From assembly GCF_016741875.1 (NCBI RefSeq), contig NZ_JAERRF010000004.1:1-64000 (forward strand): a stretch of DNA of 64,000 nt. Reading direction: 5' to 3'. The stretch comes from Streptomyces coffeae. GTDB taxonomy: Bacteria > Actinomycetota > Actinomycetes > Streptomycetales > Streptomycetaceae. Under the pieces are notes generated by a model that was given only the letters and a program-made list of their open reading frames with translations, ran no database searches and had not been told where the DNA came from. Positions within the stretch are counted from its first letter, which is position 1. Every line of letters starts with the position of its first letter. Positions 1 to 9,507 of this stretch are shown in pieces. Position numbers and translations under genes: made by a program.

Positions 1-1
1 C

Positions 2-145
2 CAGATCTTCGTCAAGGGCGAGGTCATCAAGACCGTGCCCGAGTCCAAGATCGTGGAGACCCTGATCGAGGAAGCCAGGAAAATCGCGCGGCGCATGGAG
101 GACAACGGGGATCCCTCGGGTACCCCGGACGTCACCGTGAGCTGA
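2..145 (+). CDS. ispG: 4-hydroxy-3-methylbut-2-enyl diphosphate synthase (IspG/GcpE), C-terminal 47 residues only
   Basis: Partial gene entering from the left edge; the frame starting at base 2 stays open to a TGA at 143-145. The visible tail reads [19 protein letters not shown] followed by [16 protein letters not shown], which matches the conserved C-terminus of IspG. IspG is the iron-sulfur enzyme of the MEP isoprenoid pathway that reductively converts 2-C-methyl-erythritol 2,4-cyclodiphosphate to HMBPP. Its cysteine cluster lies outside the window. It sits 22 bases before dxs, and the same order (ispG, dxs, class III aminotransferase) closes the hopanoid gene cluster of many Streptomyces, so it is probably the last part of that operon. 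The family call rests on a short stretch but agrees with context. Confidence 0.88.
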   Translation, partial: QIFVKGEVIKTVPESKIVETLIEEARKIARRMEDNGDPSGTPDVTVS

Positions 146-167
146 CACACGAGGAGGGGATCCAAGC

Positions 168-2105
168 ATGCCGTTGTTGGAGAACATCCGGGGCCCGCAC
201 GACCTCGCCGCGCTGACCGGAGAGGAACTGGCCACGCTCGCCGAGGAGATCAGAGAGTTCCTGATCACCGCCGTGGCCAGGACCGGAGGCCATCTCGGCC
301 CCAACCTGGGCGTGGTCGAGCTGTCCATAGCACTGCACCGTGTCTTCGAGTCACCGGCGGACCGCATCCTGTGGGACACCGGCCACCAGAGTTACGTCCA
401 CAAACTGCTCACCGGGCGCCAGGACTTCTCCAAGCTGCGCCACAAGGGGGGCCTCTCCGGCTATCCGTCGCGCGCCGAGTCCGAGCACGACGTCATCGAG
501 AACAGCCATGCCTCCACCGTGCTGGGCTGGGCCGACGGGCTCGCCAAGGCCAACGAGGTGTACCGCCGCACCGACCGGCATGTGGTCGCCGTCATCGGCG
601 ACGGCGCGCTGACCGGCGGGATGGCCTGGGAGGCCCTCAACAACATCGCCGCCGCCCGGGACCGGCCGCTGATCATCGTGGTCAACGACAACGAGCGCTC
701 CTACGCGCCCACCATCGGCGGCCTGGCCGACCACCTCGCCACCCTCCGCACCACCGACGGCTACGAACGCGTGCTGGCCTGGGGCAAGGACGTCCTGCGC
801 CGTACCCCCGTGGTCGGCCAGCCGCTGTACGGATCGCTGCACGGCGCCAAGAAGGGGCTCAAGGAGGCCGTGGCGCCGCAGGGCATGTTCGAGGACCTGG
901 GGCTGAAGTACGTCGGGCCCATCGACGGACACAACATCGAGGCCGTGGAGTCCGCGCTGCGCCGCGCCAGGCGGTTCCACGGCCCGGTCCTGGTCCACTG
1001 CCTCACCGAGAAGGGCCGCGGCTTCCGGCCCGCCCTGGAGGACGAGGCCGACCGCTTCCACACCGTGGCCGCCATGGACCCGCTCACCTGCGCGCCCCTC
1101 ATCCCGTCCGGCGGGCGCTCGTGGACCTCGGTGTTCGGCGAGGAGATGGTGCGGATCGGGGCCGAACGGCCCGATGTGGTCGCCCTCACCGCCGCCATGC
1201 TGGACCCGGTCGGTCTCACCGGCTTCGCCGAGGCGTACCCGGAGCGGGTGTGGGACGTGGGCATCGCCGAGCAGCACGCCGCGGTCTCCGCGGCCGGGCT
1301 GGCCACCGGCGGTCTCCACCCCGTCGTCGCCGTCTACGCCACCTTCCTCAACCGCGCCTTCGACCAGGTGCTGATGGATGTCGCCCTGCACCGCTGCGGG
1401 GTCACCTTCGTGCTGGACCGGGCCGGTGTCACCGGCACCGACGGGCCCAGCCACAACGGCATGTGGGACATGTCCGTGCTCCAGGTGGTGCCGGGGCTGC
1501 GGATCGCCGCCCCGCGCGACGCCGAGCAACTCCGCGCCCTGCTGCGCGAGGCGGTCGCGGTGGACGACGCGCCGACCGTCGTACGCTTCCCCAAGGAGTC
1601 GGTGGGCGCGGCGATTCCGGCGCTGGACCGGGCCGGCGCTATGGACGTGCTGCGGCGCGACGCGCCCGACGGCGGCGATGTGCTGCTGGTGACGGCCGGA
1701 GTCATGGCCGCCACCGGGCTGCGCGCCGCCGAGCTGCTGGCCGAGCGCGGTATCCACTGCACGGTGGTGGATCCGCGCTGGGTCAAGCCGGTCGACCCCG
1801 AGCTCCCCGGGCTCGCGGCGCGCCACGCGGTGGTGGCGGTCGTCGAGGACAATGTGCGCAGCGGCGGGGTGGGAGCGGCGGTGGCCCGGGCGCTGAGCGA
1901 CGCCGATGTCGACCTGCCGGTACGGACGTTCGGCATCCCCGAGGCGTTTCTGCCGCACGCCAAGCGCGCCGAGGTGCTCGCCGAGATCGGGCTGACCCCC
2001 GCCGAGATCGCGGGCCGGATCGGCGCGGCCCTGGCCCGTACCGACGCACCGCGCGGCGCCCGCCGCGCCATCCGCCGCACCGCCGCCAAGGAGAGCCGGG
2101 CATGA
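168..2105 (+). CDS. dxs: 1-deoxy-D-xylulose-5-phosphate synthase
   Basis: Thiamine-diphosphate enzyme that condenses pyruvate and glyceraldehyde 3-phosphate, the first step of the MEP pathway, in the cytosol. The 645-residue protein has family length. The ThDP/Mg motif GDGALTGG lies at residues 144-151 and ends in NDN at 173-175. The conserved [15 protein letters not shown] segment is near residue 70, and the transketolase-type central domain with EQHAA and [13 protein letters not shown] follows. The ATG at 168 is preceded by GAGGAGGGG (151-159). The stop overlaps the next start as ATGA (2102-2105), so it is translationally coupled to the aminotransferase. Lying between ispG and the HpnO-like gene, it is probably the copy that supplies isoprenoid precursors for hopanoids; a second housekeeping dxs elsewhere is common in Streptomyces but cannot be seen here. 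Confidence 0.96.
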   Translation: MPLLENIRGPHDLAALTGEELATLAEEIREFLITAVARTGGHLGPNLGVVELSIALHRVFESPADRILWDTGHQSYVHKLLTGRQDFSKLRHKGGLSGYPSRAESEHDVIENSHASTVLGWADGLAKANEVYRRTDRHVVAVIGDGALTGGMAWEALNNIAAARDRPLIIVVNDNERSYAPTIGGLADHLATLRTTDGYERVLAWGKDVLRRTPVVGQPLYGSLHGAKKGLKEAVAPQGMFEDLGLKYVGPIDGHNIEAVESALRRARRFHGPVLVHCLTEKGRGFRPALEDEADRFHTVAAMDPLTCAPLIPSGGRSWTSVFGEEMVRIGAERPDVVALTAAMLDPVGLTGFAEAYPERVWDVGIAEQHAAVSAAGLATGGLHPVVAVYATFLNRAFDQVLMDVALHRCGVTFVLDRAGVTGTDGPSHNGMWDMSVLQVVPGLRIAAPRDAEQLRALLREAVAVDDAPTVVRFPKESVGAAIPALDRAGAMDVLRRDAPDGGDVLLVTAGVMAATGLRAAELLAERGIHCTVVDPRWVKPVDPELPGLAARHAVVAVVEDNVRSGGVGAAVARALSDADVDLPVRTFGIPEAFLPHAKRAEVLAEIGLTPAEIAGRIGAALARTDAPRGARRAIRRTAAKESRA

Positions 2106-3502
2106 CAGCAGCCGAGCAGCGCACGGGTTTCGACCTCGGGCAGCTTCTGGCCGAGCGCGCCGGTGAGCGCTACGACCTGCACGCCCGCTATCTCAACCAC
2201 CAGCTGCCGCGGATGCTGCACACCATCGGCTTCGACAAGGTCTACGAGCGAGCCGAGGGCGCGTACTTCTGGGACGCCGAGGGCCAGGACTACCTGGACA
2301 TGCTCGCCGGGTTCGGGGTGATGGGCCTGGGCCGTCACCACCCGGTCGTCCGCAAGGCGCTGCACGATGTGCTGGACGCCTCGCTCGCCGATCTGACCCG
2401 TTTCGACTGCCAGCCGCTGCCCGGGCTGCTCGCCGAGAAGCTGCTGTCCCACGCCCCGCATCTGGACCGGGTCTTCTTCGGCAACAGCGGCACCGAGGCG
2501 GTGGAGACGGCCCTGAAGTTCGCCCGCTTCGCCACCCGCAGGCCGCGCGTACTGTACTGCACGCACGCCTTCCACGGGCTGACCACCGGCGCGCTGTCGG
2601 TCAACGGCGAGGACGGCTTCCGCGAGGGCTTCTCCCCGCTGTTGCCCGACACGGCGATCGAGCTGGGCGATCTGGCCGCACTGGAACGGGAGTTGGCACA
2701 CGGGGACGTGGCCGGGCTCATCGTCGAGCCGATCCAGGGCAAGGGGGTGCACGCGTCACCGCCGGGCTTTCTGCGCGCCGCCCAGGAGCTGCTGCGCCGC
2801 CACAAGGCCCTGCTGATCGCGGACGAGGTGCAGACCGGACTGGGCCGCACCGGGGACTTCTTCGCCTACCGCCACGAGGAGGGCGTCGAACCGGACCTGG
2901 TGTGCGTGGCCAAGGCGCTGTCGGGCGGCTATGTGCCGGTCGGGGCCACCCTCGGCAAGGACTGGATCTTCAAGCGGGTCTATTCCTCGATGGACCGGGT
3001 GCTGGTCCACTCCGCCAGCTTCGGGTCCAACGCCCAGGCGATGGCGGCCGGGCTCGCCGTCCTGTCGGTGATGGAGGACGAGCAGATCGTGGCCAACGCC
3101 CGGCGCACCGGCGATCTCCTGCGCGAGCGGCTCACCGCCCTGGTGGACCGCTATGAGCTGCTGCACGATGTGCGCGGCCGCGGCCTGATGATCGGCATCG
3201 AGTTCGGCAAGCCCTCCTCGCTCGGGCTGCGCAGCCGCTGGGCGATGCTCCAGGCCGCGCGCAAGGGGCTGTTCGCGCAGATGGTGGTCGCTCCGCTGCT
3301 CCAGCGCCATCGCATCCTCACCCAGGTCTCCGGTGACCATCTGGAGGTGATTAAGCTGATCCCGCCGCTGATCATCGGCGAGCGGGAAGTGGACCGTTTC
3401 GTCGGGGCGTTCACGGCGGTCATGGACGACGCACACGCGGGCGGCGGTCTGATGTGGGAGTTCGGGCGGACTCTCGTCAAGCAGGCGGTGGCCCACCGCT
3501 GA
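2102..3502 (+). CDS. hpnO: PLP-dependent class III aminotransferase, HpnO-like (aminobacteriohopanetriol formation)
   Basis: A 466-residue fold-type I, class III aminotransferase. Visible landmarks are GNSGTEAVE (127-135, cofactor phosphate region), DEVQTGLGR (241-249, pyridine-nitrogen Asp) and the PLP lysine K271 in [15 protein letters not shown]. It is like acetylornithine/ornithine aminotransferases in fold, but it is fused to a hopanoid-type operon by an ATGA overlap with dxs. In hopanoid clusters the gene in this place (hpnO) installs the C35 amino group on the bacteriohopane side chain. The start at 2102 is preferred because of the coupling and because the longer upstream frame is only a shadow of dxs. 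The substrate is inferred from context; family membership is certain. Confidence 0.85.
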   Translation: MTAAEQRTGFDLGQLLAERAGERYDLHARYLNHQLPRMLHTIGFDKVYERAEGAYFWDAEGQDYLDMLAGFGVMGLGRHHPVVRKALHDVLDASLADLTRFDCQPLPGLLAEKLLSHAPHLDRVFFGNSGTEAVETALKFARFATRRPRVLYCTHAFHGLTTGALSVNGEDGFREGFSPLLPDTAIELGDLAALERELAHGDVAGLIVEPIQGKGVHASPPGFLRAAQELLRRHKALLIADEVQTGLGRTGDFFAYRHEEGVEPDLVCVAKALSGGYVPVGATLGKDWIFKRVYSSMDRVLVHSASFGSNAQAMAAGLAVLSVMEDEQIVANARRTGDLLRERLTALVDRYELLHDVRGRGLMIGIEFGKPSSLGLRSRWAMLQAARKGLFAQMVVAPLLQRHRILTQVSGDHLEVIKLIPPLIIGEREVDRFVGAFTAVMDDAHAGGGLMWEFGRTLVKQAVAHR

Positions 3503-3521
3503 ACCGATGGGGGAACGGACC

Positions 3522-4751
3522 ATGCTGGACACGACCACGGTGGGCGCAGTCAACCCACTGACGGCGCGCTGGGCGCGTCTCGCGGTGGGGGACGAGGGCA
3601 CCGTCTTCACCGGTGCCGGGGTATGGACGCTGCTGGCGCTGCTCGCGGGCGGGTCCGGCGGCCCGGCCCGCACCGAACTGGAAGGCGCGCTGGGGGTGAG
3701 CGCGGACGGCGCGACGGCGCTGGGCCGCGAACTCGTCGGGGCGCTGGCCGCGATGGACGGCGTGGACGCCGCCACCGGGCTGTGGACCAAGCAGGACCTT
3801 GCCATCAAGCCCGAGTGGGAGGCGGACCTGCCGCCGGGGGTACGCGGCACGCTGACCGGTGACTCAGAGCGGGACCGCAAGGAGTTGGACGCCTGGGCCT
3901 CCGGGCAGACCCGGGGCGAGATCGCGCGGATGCCGGTGCCGGTGACCTCGAGAACGCTGCTGGTCCTGGCCGGTGCGCTGCTGCTGAAGACCACCTGGGT
4001 GGAGCCGTTCCGGGTGGGGTGGATGTGCCCCTCCTGCGGACCCTGGGCCGAGCGGTCGCTCGCCGGGCTCACCCGTCGTACCACCGATCTCGACGGCACC
4101 CTCAAGGTCGTCCCGGACACCCCGGCCGGGCCACTGACCTTCTCCGGGGTCGCGGGTGACAACGGCCTGGACGTCCATCTGGTGCTCGGCGGCGAGGACG
4201 TCAGCGGTGGCGAGGTCCTGGAGGCGGGGATCACCGCGGTCGGCCGGCCCGGTCTGTCGGGTTCGCAGCTGCCCCTGGGCGACGCGGGCCCTGGCGTCAG
4301 GGTCAGGGAGATCACCGGCATGGACCCCACGTCCTTCCTGGTGCTCGACGTCCCGCAGTTCACCGTGCGGGCCGAGCACGATCTCATGGACAACGCGGAG
4401 TTGTTCGGGCTGCGGTCCGCGCGGGACGACAGCCGGGGTCACTTCCCCGGGATCAGCGACCTCCCGCTGGCCGTGTCCTCCGGGGGGCAGTCCATGACGG
4501 CCTCGTTCAGCCGTGAAGGCTTCTTCGCGGCGGCCGTGACCGCGTTCTCGTTGGACGTGGGCGGGGTGCCGCAGCGGACGCGGAAGGCGAAGCTGCTGAG
4601 CGTCGACTACGACCGGCCGTTCGGCTTCCTGGCCGTCCACCGCGCCACCGGTCTGGTGCTGGCGGCCGGCTGGGTGACCGAGCCCGAGGAGGGTGCGGAC
4701 AGCATGTTCGCGCCGCGCCGCCCGGGGCGGCCGCGTCCCCGGCCGCGCTAA
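3522..4751 (+). CDS. Serpin family protein (I4 protease inhibitor fold)
   Basis: About 409 residues with the serpin signature near the C-terminus (DRPFGFLAVHRATGLVLAAG). The reactive-loop hinge region reads REGFFAAAVTA. The strand region LLVLAGALLLKTTWVEPF near residue 150 also matches the fold. Serpins trap proteases by inserting the cleaved loop into beta-sheet A. Here the Gly (P15) and Ala run (P12-P10) of the hinge are kept, but the usual small P14 residue is Phe. A WMCPSCGPW insert adds a CxxC. There is no signal peptide, so the protein is probably cytosolic. An in-frame ATG also exists at 3507; 3522 is chosen because GGGGGA at 3509-3514 is well spaced from it. The gene lies 19 bases after the aminotransferase stop and is probably co-transcribed with it. 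Confidence 0.85.
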   Translation: MLDTTTVGAVNPLTARWARLAVGDEGTVFTGAGVWTLLALLAGGSGGPARTELEGALGVSADGATALGRELVGALAAMDGVDAATGLWTKQDLAIKPEWEADLPPGVRGTLTGDSERDRKELDAWASGQTRGEIARMPVPVTSRTLLVLAGALLLKTTWVEPFRVGWMCPSCGPWAERSLAGLTRRTTDLDGTLKVVPDTPAGPLTFSGVAGDNGLDVHLVLGGEDVSGGEVLEAGITAVGRPGLSGSQLPLGDAGPGVRVREITGMDPTSFLVLDVPQFTVRAEHDLMDNAELFGLRSARDDSRGHFPGISDLPLAVSSGGQSMTASFSREGFFAAAVTAFSLDVGGVPQRTRKAKLLSVDYDRPFGFLAVHRATGLVLAAGWVTEPEEGADSMFAPRRPGRPRPRPR

Positions 4752-4784
4752 ACTGACTCGCTGACGTCCGGTGCGCTCCGGGTG

Positions 4785-4887
4785 CGCGCGGGGCTGTGTC
4801 GATGTGCGGCTCCGCCGCGTGGGCGCGGCCGGCCACGAGGCAGCCGCGGACGAATGACGGCACCTCGCCACACGTCCCGCGGAGCGC
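4785..4887 (+). repeat. Dispersed intergenic repeat, copy 1 (full)
   Basis: About 100 bases between the convergent serpin and phosphatase genes. It begins near GCGCGGGGCTGTGTCGATG, passes through a GGCTCCGCCGCGTGGGCGCGG core and ends near TCCCGCGGAGCGC. A second copy is found on the opposite strand at 41305-41410, and the last 35 bases recur at 43491-43525. All copies lie at gene 3' ends, so the element resembles a REP-type sequence. I see no coding frame that is conserved between copies. Confidence 0.8.
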
Positions 4888-4896
4888 TTGGTCGCG

Positions 4897-5700
4897 TCAG
4901 CCGATGAGCAGCCGCTCCCGCAGCCGCTCGCGCTGCGGGGCGGTGAACCCGAGCGCCTCGGTGAGATAGCGCTCGGTGCCGCCCCAGGTCTCCTCGATCG
5001 TGGTGAAGGCGGCCGACAGATACTCGAGGCGGGCGTCGAACAGCGGGAGGAGCAGCGCCAGCACCTCCGGCGACATGGTGTCCTCGCCCCCGCCCTTGCG
5101 CCAGATCTTGTAACGGCGGTGGGCGGCGGCCGACTCCAGGTAGTCGGCCTCGATGACGTCCCGTTCCACACCGAGGGCGAGCAGGGTCACCGCGATCGAC
5201 AGACCCGCCCGGTCCTTGCCCGCGGAACAGTGCATCAGCACCGGGGAACTGTCCTCCGCGATGGCGCTGAGCATCCGGCTGTGCTCACCGACCCGGGCGG
5301 TGATGAGGGTCCGGTAGGAATCGATCATCCGCTGCGCGGCCCGCCCCTCGTCCAGCAGCTTCCGCAGCGTGTTGAGATCGCCCTCGCGCACCATCGTCCA
5401 GAACCCGGCGCCGTCGGCCGGGTCGGACAGCGGGAGATTGACGTTGCGCACGCCCTTCAGCGTGACGTCCGGCCCCTCCAGCTTGATGTCGGCCGCGTTG
5501 CGGAAGTCGAAGACGGTGTGCAGTTTCAGCGAGTCGAGGAAGACGGTGTCCTCCTCCGTGGCATGGGCCAGATGGCCACTGCGGAACAGCACGCCGTGGC
5601 GCAGCCGCCGGCCGTCGGCGGTCGACAGACCGCCCAGATCACGGAAGTTGCGTACCCCCACCAGTTCGGCCTGGGGGACCTGCGGGGGCTGCTGCGTCAC
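4897..5700 (-). CDS. Tyrosine-protein phosphatase (bacterial Y_phosphatase3 family)
   Basis: A 267-residue cytosolic protein with the cysteine phosphatase loop HCSAGKDRAG: catalytic Cys158 and Arg164 in the CX5R signature. The N-terminal motif RNFRDLGGL (residues 17-25) is typical of this family, which removes phosphate from phosphotyrosine and in some members from phosphoinositides. The GTG at 5700 is chosen as the start because the minus strand carries GAGGAGCGCCC just before it. The longer frame up to 5811 adds 37 residues unlike the family and would run into the divergent gene. It is transcribed away from the alpha-galactosidase gene; a functional link is not evident. Confidence 0.9.
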   Translation of the reverse strand: MTQQPPQVPQAELVGVRNFRDLGGLSTADGRRLRHGVLFRSGHLAHATEEDTVFLDSLKLHTVFDFRNAADIKLEGPDVTLKGVRNVNLPLSDPADGAGFWTMVREGDLNTLRKLLDEGRAAQRMIDSYRTLITARVGEHSRMLSAIAEDSSPVLMHCSAGKDRAGLSIAVTLLALGVERDVIEADYLESAAAHRRYKIWRKGGGEDTMSPEVLALLLPLFDARLEYLSAAFTTIEETWGGTERYLTEALGFTAPQRERLRERLLIG

Positions 5701-5870
5701 GGGCGCTCCTCGGGTTCGGCCGCCCGGGCCTCTGATCGGCGGGGCGGGCTCTGCCGACCATACGACATGGGTGCACAGGGCAATCAGCCCCGCGGAAGCG
5801 CGCAGGGGCATTGCCGTACGGGGGCAGCTCCCCGATCCTGTTGGTGCCTGTTGAGAATTGGGGAAGTGTG

Positions 5871-7970
5871 ATGATTGATATCGGCGGAAACGGTCGGGTC
5901 TGGGTGCTGTCGGGGCGGCGCAGCAGCTACGCCCTCCATCTCACCGACCGCGATGAACTGCTCCATCTCCACTGGGGTCCACGGATCACGGCCGAGGACG
6001 CCGAAGCCCTCGCCGCCGAACCCGGCCCCCCGGAGCGGGGCTTCGAATCCCCGCTGGACGGGCGCGAGGAGTATCCGGTCGAGGGCGGACCCCGCTTCGT
6101 CCGCCCCGCCCTGTCGGTGCGCACCCCCGCCCTCCGCGGCACGGAGTGGCGCTTCGAGCACAGCGCCGTCGGCGAGGACGGCCTCGCGCTGCGTTTCCGC
6201 GATCCGCTGCACCACCTCGGGATCACCCTCCACTACCGGATGCGCGACGACGGCGATGTCGTCGAGCGCTGGGCCACCCTCCGCCACACCGGCACCGCGG
6301 ACCACCCCCCGCTGGAGCTGTTGCGCGCCGACTCCGCCGCCTGGTCCCTTCCGCCCCGCGAGCGCTGGCGGCTGACCCATCTGTACGGGCGCTGGGCGGC
6401 CGAGAGCCGGCTCGCCCGGACCGATCTCACCCCCGGTGAGAAGGTGATCGGCAGCCGCCGCGGCCACACCAGCCACCACCATCTGCCCTGGGTCGCGCTG
6501 GACGGCGGGGACGCCACCGAGGAGAGCGGCGAGGTCTACGGCTGCGCGCTCGCCTGGTCCGGGTCCTGGCGGATCGCCGTCCAGCAGCTGTCCGACGGAG
6601 CCGTCCAGACGGTCGGCGGGGTGGGCCATGACGACTCCGGCCAGCTGATGCTGGCGCCGGGGGAGTCCTTCACCACCCCGGTCTTCGCGGGGCTGTGGAC
6701 CGACGGCGGCTTCGGGGCCGCCAGCCGCGCCTGGCACTCCTGGCAGCTCGCCCATGTCATCCCGGACGCCGACGCCCTGCGGCCGGTGCTCTACAACTCC
6801 TGGGAGGCCACCGAGTTCGACGTCGGCGAGGAGCAGCAGCTGAGGCTGGCCGGGCTCGCCGCCGACCTGGGCGTGGAGCTGTTCGTCGTCGACGACGGCT
6901 GGTTCGGGGCGCGGACCGGTGACCGGGCCGGGCTCGGCGACTGGACCCCCAACCCGGACCGCTTTCCGCACGGTCTGAAACCGCTGGCCGAGGAGGTGCG
7001 CGCACGGGGCATGCGGTTCGGCATCTGGGTCGAGCCGGAGATGGTCAATGCCGACAGCGACCTCTACCGCGCCCACCCCGACTGGGTTCAGCACCACCCC
7101 GGCCGGGTACGCACCGAGTTCCGCCATCAGCTGGTGCTCAACCTGGCCCGCCCCGACGTCCGTGAGCATCTGTGGGAGTCGATGGACGCCCTGCTGCGCA
7201 GCGCCCCCATCGACTATGTGAAGTGGGACTTCAACCGGTCCTTCTCCGACGCGGGCTGGCCCGGCGACGGCTATCCGCAGCGGCTGTGGACCGAGCATGT
7301 GCACGGGCTGTACGCACTGCTGGGGCGTCTTCGCGCCGCCCACCCCGGGGTCGCCTTCGAGTCCTGTGCGGGCGGCGGCGGCCGGATCGACCTGGGCGTC
7401 CTCCGCCTCACCGACCAGGTGTGGACCTCGGACAACACCGATCCGCTGGACCGGCTCAGCATCCAGCACGGCTTCGGCCAGCTGCACCCGGCCCGGGTGA
7501 TGGCCGCCTGGGTCACCGACAGCCCCAACGCCATGGGCAACGCCCGCGCCTCCTCGCTGCGCTTCCGGTTTGTCAGCGCGATGGCCGGAGTGCTGGGCGT
7601 CGGCGGCGATCTGGCCCGGTGGAGCGAGGCCGAACTCACCGAGGCCCGCGACTGGGTGGCGCTCTACAAACGGGTACGGCCGGTCGTCCAGCACGGTGAG
7701 CTGTACCGGCTGCGGCCCCCGGACGGAGGCGGGCTCAGCGCCGTCCAGTACGTACGCGGCGCGGAGACCGTGGTGCTGGCCTGGCTGCCCGCGCAAGCCT
7801 ACGGCGAACCGCAGCCGCCGGTGCGGCTGCGCGGTCTGGACCCGGCCGCCCGCTATGCGGACCAGGCCACCGGAGAGATCCACCGGGGCGGGGTGCTCAG
7901 CCACCGGGGGCTGCGGACCGGACTGCGCGGTGACCTCGACGCGGCTGTATTCCACCTTCGCCGCCTTTGA
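5871..7970 (+). CDS. Alpha-galactosidase, glycoside hydrolase family 36
   Basis: A 699-residue retaining glycosidase that releases alpha-linked galactose from oligosaccharides. The N-terminal beta-supersandwich is followed by a TIM barrel with VVDDGWFG, a KWDFN nucleophile motif (Asp453), CAGGGGRIDLGVL and the acid/base SDNTD (Asp521). The 68-residue spacing of the two Asp is usual for GH36. No signal peptide is visible, so it probably works on imported sugars. The start is the ATG at 5871, with GGGGAAG at 5860-5866; upstream extensions lack a ribosome site. No sugar transporter or LacI-type regulator lies beside it in this window. Confidence 0.93.
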   Translation: MIDIGGNGRVWVLSGRRSSYALHLTDRDELLHLHWGPRITAEDAEALAAEPGPPERGFESPLDGREEYPVEGGPRFVRPALSVRTPALRGTEWRFEHSAVGEDGLALRFRDPLHHLGITLHYRMRDDGDVVERWATLRHTGTADHPPLELLRADSAAWSLPPRERWRLTHLYGRWAAESRLARTDLTPGEKVIGSRRGHTSHHHLPWVALDGGDATEESGEVYGCALAWSGSWRIAVQQLSDGAVQTVGGVGHDDSGQLMLAPGESFTTPVFAGLWTDGGFGAASRAWHSWQLAHVIPDADALRPVLYNSWEATEFDVGEEQQLRLAGLAADLGVELFVVDDGWFGARTGDRAGLGDWTPNPDRFPHGLKPLAEEVRARGMRFGIWVEPEMVNADSDLYRAHPDWVQHHPGRVRTEFRHQLVLNLARPDVREHLWESMDALLRSAPIDYVKWDFNRSFSDAGWPGDGYPQRLWTEHVHGLYALLGRLRAAHPGVAFESCAGGGGRIDLGVLRLTDQVWTSDNTDPLDRLSIQHGFGQLHPARVMAAWVTDSPNAMGNARASSLRFRFVSAMAGVLGVGGDLARWSEAELTEARDWVALYKRVRPVVQHGELYRLRPPDGGGLSAVQYVRGAETVVLAWLPAQAYGEPQPPVRLRGLDPAARYADQATGEIHRGGVLSHRGLRTGLRGDLDAAVFHLRRL

Positions 7971-8049
7971 CCTAGTGGGATACATCACCACTCGTCAACC
8001 CCTGGTTACGATGGCGTAAGTCACGTCCTGAGGTGAATGATGTCCTGAC

Positions 8050-8847
8050 GTGGCAGACGATTCGAAGATAGTGAACAACGGTGGGATCGGGTCGTACGCA
8101 GCCGTCGGCGACAGCTTCACCGAAGGCGTCGGTGATCCCGGTCCTGACGGGGCGTTCGTGGGCTGGGCGGACCGGCTCGCGGTCCTGCTGTCCGATCAGC
8201 GACCCCGGCACGATTTCCGCTACGCCAACCTCGCCGTGCGCGGCCGGCTCCTCGACCGGATCGTCGAGGAGCAGGTGTCGCGCGCGATCGAACTCAGCCC
8301 CGATCTGGTCACCTTCTGTGCCGGGGGCAATGACATCCTGCGGCCCGGCAGTGACCCCGACGATGTGGCCGCCCGCTACGAGGCCGCCGTCTCCGACCTG
8401 GTGGCCCAGGTCGGCACGGTGATGGTGTGCACCGGCTTCGACACCCGGGGCGTACCGGTGCTCCGTCATCTGCGCGGCAAGATCGCCACCTACACCGCCC
8501 ATGTGCGGGCGATCGCCGACCGCTACGGCTGCCCGGTGCTGGACCTGTGGTCGCTGCGCTCGGTCCAGGACCGCCGCGCCTGGGACGAGGACCGGCTCCA
8601 TCTGTCGCCCGACGGGCACACCCGCGTGGCGCTGCGGGCCGGTCAGGTGCTCGGTCTCGAGGTGCCCGCCGACCCCGACCAGCCCTGGCCGGTGGAGGGA
8701 CAGCGCAGCGCGGCCGAGGTGCGCCGGGACAACATCCACTGGGCGCGTGAGTATCTGGTGCCGTGGATCGGACGACGGCTGCGCGGGGAGTCCTCGGGCG
8801 ACCATGTCGAACCCAAGCGCCCCGATCTGCTGCCGCTACGGCCCTGA
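8050..8847 (+). CDS. SGNH/GDSL-type esterase
   Basis: A 265-residue hydrolase of the SGNH superfamily. All four conserved blocks are visible: block I GDSFTEG (Ser22 nucleophile), block II NLAVRG, block III CAGGNDILRPG, and block V DRLHLSPDGH carrying the Asp and His. Family members hydrolyse esters, acylglycerols or acetylated sugars; the substrate here is unknown. There is no signal sequence, so it is probably intracellular. The start is GTG 8050; a second in-frame GTG at 8071 is possible because the ribosome site for 8050 is weak. A long hairpin (8859-8925) follows the stop. Confidence 0.9.
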   Translation: MADDSKIVNNGGIGSYAAVGDSFTEGVGDPGPDGAFVGWADRLAVLLSDQRPRHDFRYANLAVRGRLLDRIVEEQVSRAIELSPDLVTFCAGGNDILRPGSDPDDVAARYEAAVSDLVAQVGTVMVCTGFDTRGVPVLRHLRGKIATYTAHVRAIADRYGCPVLDLWSLRSVQDRRAWDEDRLHLSPDGHTRVALRAGQVLGLEVPADPDQPWPVEGQRSAAEVRRDNIHWAREYLVPWIGRRLRGESSGDHVEPKRPDLLPLRP

Positions 8848-8858
8848 GTGGTCCCGAA

Positions 8859-8925
8859 GGAATAGGGGCAGACCCCCGTTGGCGCCGCGCTCTTATCGCG
8901 GCGGCGCTGTCGCTGTCCCTATTCC
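8859..8925 (+). terminator. Long two-tier stem-loop after the SGNH esterase gene
   Basis: Outer arms GGAATAGGGGCAG (8859-8871) and CTGTCCCTATTCC (8913-8925) pair over 13 bases with one G.T wobble. Inside them CGCCGCG (8883-8889) pairs with CGCGGCG (8897-8903) around the loop CTCTTAT. It begins 12 bases past the stop codon, so a terminator is the simplest reading, but the structure is longer than the other terminators here and could be a processed RNA. Confidence 0.6.
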
Positions 8926-9023
8926 CTCGGCACCGCTCGTCCCGTGCGGGCAGTGATGCGGCTCGTGCGTCCCGTGGTGTTCCGTGCGTTCCGTACGGTG
9001 CGCCGGGGTCAGACCGGATACAC

Positions 9024-9419
9024 CTAGACCAGATACGCCCAGACGGCCCGGCCCGTACCGTGATGGTGGGCGGTGACCCCCCATGCCTCCGACAGGGCCT
9101 CCACCAGCATCAGTCCCCGGCCGCCCTCCTGGTCGACGCCCACCGACCGCGCCTGCGGCACCGACCGGGCGCACCCCTGGTCGGCCACTTCCAGCCGCAG
9201 GCGGGCGCCTATCAGCTGCAAGGAACAGCGGACGTCTTCGCTGGAGGTGTGGCGGACGGCGTTGGTGAACAGTTCGGAGACGACCAACTCGGCGCTGTCA
9301 CGGGTGTCCTGGCCCACGCCCCATGAGCGCAGCCGGAACACCACCTGCCGTCTTGCCTCCGCGACGGAGGTGCTCAGCGCCGGGAGACAGAACACGTCCT
9401 GGAGGCACGAAGCGACCAT
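9024..9419 (-). CDS. ATP-binding anti-sigma-like protein (HATPase_c, RsbW type) of a whiJ-type module
   Basis: A small GHKL-fold protein. The N-box SELFTNAVRH, the G1-like EVADQGC and the G2-like GGRGLMLV identify the RsbW/SpoIIAB ATPase fold. Such proteins in Streptomyces are often encoded divergently from an XRE regulator plus DUF397 protein, as around whiJ, and may act on sigma or anti-sigma factors. The start is uncertain. ATG 9419 fits the usual N-terminal length (131 residues), a GTG at 9464 and a TTG at 9500 are in frame, and none has a strong ribosome site. It is transcribed away from the regulator at 9601; the palindrome at 9508-9522 lies between them. Confidence 0.82.
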   Translation of the reverse strand: MVASCLQDVFCLPALSTSVAEARRQVVFRLRSWGVGQDTRDSAELVVSELFTNAVRHTSSEDVRCSLQLIGARLRLEVADQGCARSVPQARSVGVDQEGGRGLMLVEALSEAWGVTAHHHGTGRAVWAYLV

Positions 9420-9507
9420 GGTGCCGCCGCGCCCTAACCGGAGAGCCTCGTAGGAAGGAGCCACATCGACACTATGCTCTGTGAGACTCGCGCATGGCAA
9501 GGTTCAA

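Noticed and set aside
351..1958. Long minus-strand open frame (535 codons) opposite dxs
   Set aside because: It mirrors the dxs codon pattern, has low-complexity His/Gly/Arg composition and no family motifs or ribosome site.
2756..4393. Long minus-strand frame opposite the serpin gene
   Set aside because: Ser/Arg/Pro-rich shadow of high-GC coding DNA; the plus strand encodes recognised proteins.
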